Positions 63,205 to 64,000 of a stretch of 64,000 nt of DNA are shown here, one piece after another. The position numbers were made by a program, and so were the translations under genes. A model generated the notes under the pieces. The model had not been told where the DNA came from. It worked only from the letters and a program-made list of their open reading frames with translations, and searched no databases. The DNA comes from Comamonadaceae bacterium (GTDB lineage Bacteria > Pseudomonadota > Gammaproteobacteria > Burkholderiales > Burkholderiaceae_C): the NCBI GenBank assembly GCA_027484105.1, contig JAIXUG010000014.1, positions 62,001 through 126,000 on the forward strand. Direction: 5' to 3'. How positions within the stretch are numbered: the stretch's first letter is position 1; each line of letters opens with the position of its first letter.

Positions 63205-64000
63205 TCAGCGGCTGGCTTTGTCCAGTGCCTGGTCGATGTCCCACAAGATGTCGTCCAGATGCTCCAGGCCCACCGAGATGCGCACCATGTCGGGCGGCAC
63301 GCCTGCGGCCAATTGCTGGGCTTCGTCCAGCTGGCGGTGCGTGGTGCTGGCGGGGTGGCTGATCAGGGTGCGGGTGTCGCCGATGTTGACCAGGTGGCTC
63401 ATGAACTGGGCCGACTCGATGAAGGTCACGCCCTGCGCCAAACCGCCTTTGACGCCAAAGGACAGCAAGCCCGAGGCGCCGCGCATCTGGCGCTGCATCA
63501 GGGTGTGCTGCGGGTGGTCGGGCAAGCCGGGGTAATTGACCCAGGCCACTCGCGGGTCGGCCTGCAAAAACTTCGCCACACCCAAAGCGTTGTCGCAGTG
63601 CTTTTGCATGCGCAGCGGCAGGGTTTCAACGCCTTGCAAAATTTGCCAGGCGCTCATGGGGCTGAGCGCCGCGCCAAACACTCGCAGGCTTTCCATGCGG
63701 CAGCGCATGGTGAAGCCAAAGTCGCCAAAGGTCTCGTAAAACTTCACGCCGTGGTAACCCTTGGACGGCTCGGTCATGCCCGGAAACTTGCCGTTGTCCC
63801 AAGGGAACTTGCCCCCTTCGACCACCACGCCGCCCAAGGTGGTGCCGTGGCCCGCCAGGTATTTGGTGGCCGAATGCACCACGATGTCGGCCCCCAGCGA
63901 CAGAGGCTGGCACAGCAGCGGGCTGGGCACGGTGTTGTCGATGATCAGCGGCACGCCGTGCGCGTGGGCCACCTCGGCCACGGCCGCGATGTCCAGCACC
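63205..64000 (-). CDS. metY: O-acetylhomoserine sulfhydrylase-type PLP enzyme, C-terminal part (runs off right edge)
   Basis: At least 264 residues are visible and the reading continues beyond the edge. The PLP-binding Lys is in HSATKYLAGHG, and the Cys/Met metabolism blocks VPLIIDNTVPSP and LISHPASTTHRQLD are typical. The GKFPGMTEPSKGYHGVKFYE insertion marks the MetY (O-acetylhomoserine) type. It forms homocysteine from O-acetylhomoserine and sulfide. The N-terminal part lies outside the window. Confidence 0.88.
   Translation of the reverse strand, partial: VLDIAAVAEVAHAHGVPLIIDNTVPSPLLCQPLSLGADIVVHSATKYLAGHGTTLGGVVVEGGKFPWDNGKFPGMTEPSKGYHGVKFYETFGDFGFTMRCRMESLRVFGAALSPMSAWQILQGVETLPLRMQKHCDNALGVAKFLQADPRVAWVNYPGLPDHPQHTLMQRQMRGASGLLSFGVKGGLAQGVTFIESAQFMSHLVNIGDTRTLISHPASTTHRQLDEAQQLAAGVPPDMVRISVGLEHLDDILWDIDQALDKASR

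Overview
The window looks like chromosomal DNA from a GC-rich betaproteobacterium of the order Burkholderiales, most likely the family Comamonadaceae. This rests on the mnmG-rsmG-parA-parB block, orphan Bug-type tricarboxylate-binding proteins, a GTP-dependent PEP carboxykinase, YebC and the general gene styles; no rRNA is present to fix the genus. Coding density is very high, no gap between genes exceeds about 290 bases, and I saw no tRNA, rRNA, CRISPR array, integrase or transposase.

Layout. 1-1764: the 5' part of an indolepyruvate:ferredoxin oxidoreductase gene (runs off the left edge) and a divergent Lrp/AsnC regulator. 1765-10208: a segment bounded by two copies of the 3' end of the glutamate dehydrogenase gene (32 bp exact, 44 bp with two mismatches). 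It holds a Bug protein, an L-asparaginase, a complete dipeptide-type ABC importer and a divergent XRE-type regulator, and much of it is visibly AT-richer than its flanks. 10155-22073: the intact glutamate dehydrogenase, then mnmG, rsmG, lysE, parA, an alpha/beta hydrolase, parB, two tandem membrane hybrid histidine kinases and a BenE-type transporter. Four parS sequences lie in or just after mnmG/rsmG, so this is the chromosome partition locus. 22220-30496: LuxR-type regulator, amidase lipoprotein, FAD-linked D-lactate-type dehydrogenase, cobalamin adenosyltransferase, acetoacetyl-CoA synthetase, and an actinobacterial-style dapD with a small membrane protein. 30630-33041: a single-chain restriction-modification enzyme. 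33266-44849: DacA-type carboxypeptidase, AcuI, transporters, PhoD, regulators, UspA, a phosphoesterase and pckG. 45051-54160: modABC, a Bug/deacylase pair, small proteins, a DadA-like oxidase and DAHP synthase. 54222-59927: a broken type I restriction locus (intact hsdR, an AlbA-type ATPase, truncated hsdS joined to truncated rhuM, and hsdM lacking its catalytic core). 59939-64000: CBS protein, yebC, a fluoroacetate-dehalogenase-like enzyme with all expected catalytic residues, a DMT transporter, and the 3' part of metY (runs off the right edge).

How it fits together. The block around 11.7-22 kb is core chromosome maintenance. The accessory material is concentrated in three places: the asparaginase/peptide importer segment at the gdhA 3' end, the solitary restriction-modification gene, and the decayed type I system. 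No wholly new multi-gene system could be demonstrated. The strongest unusual signals are the duplicated gdhA tail, the coding-embedded parS cluster, the multiply deleted type I locus, and the dehalogenase residue set.
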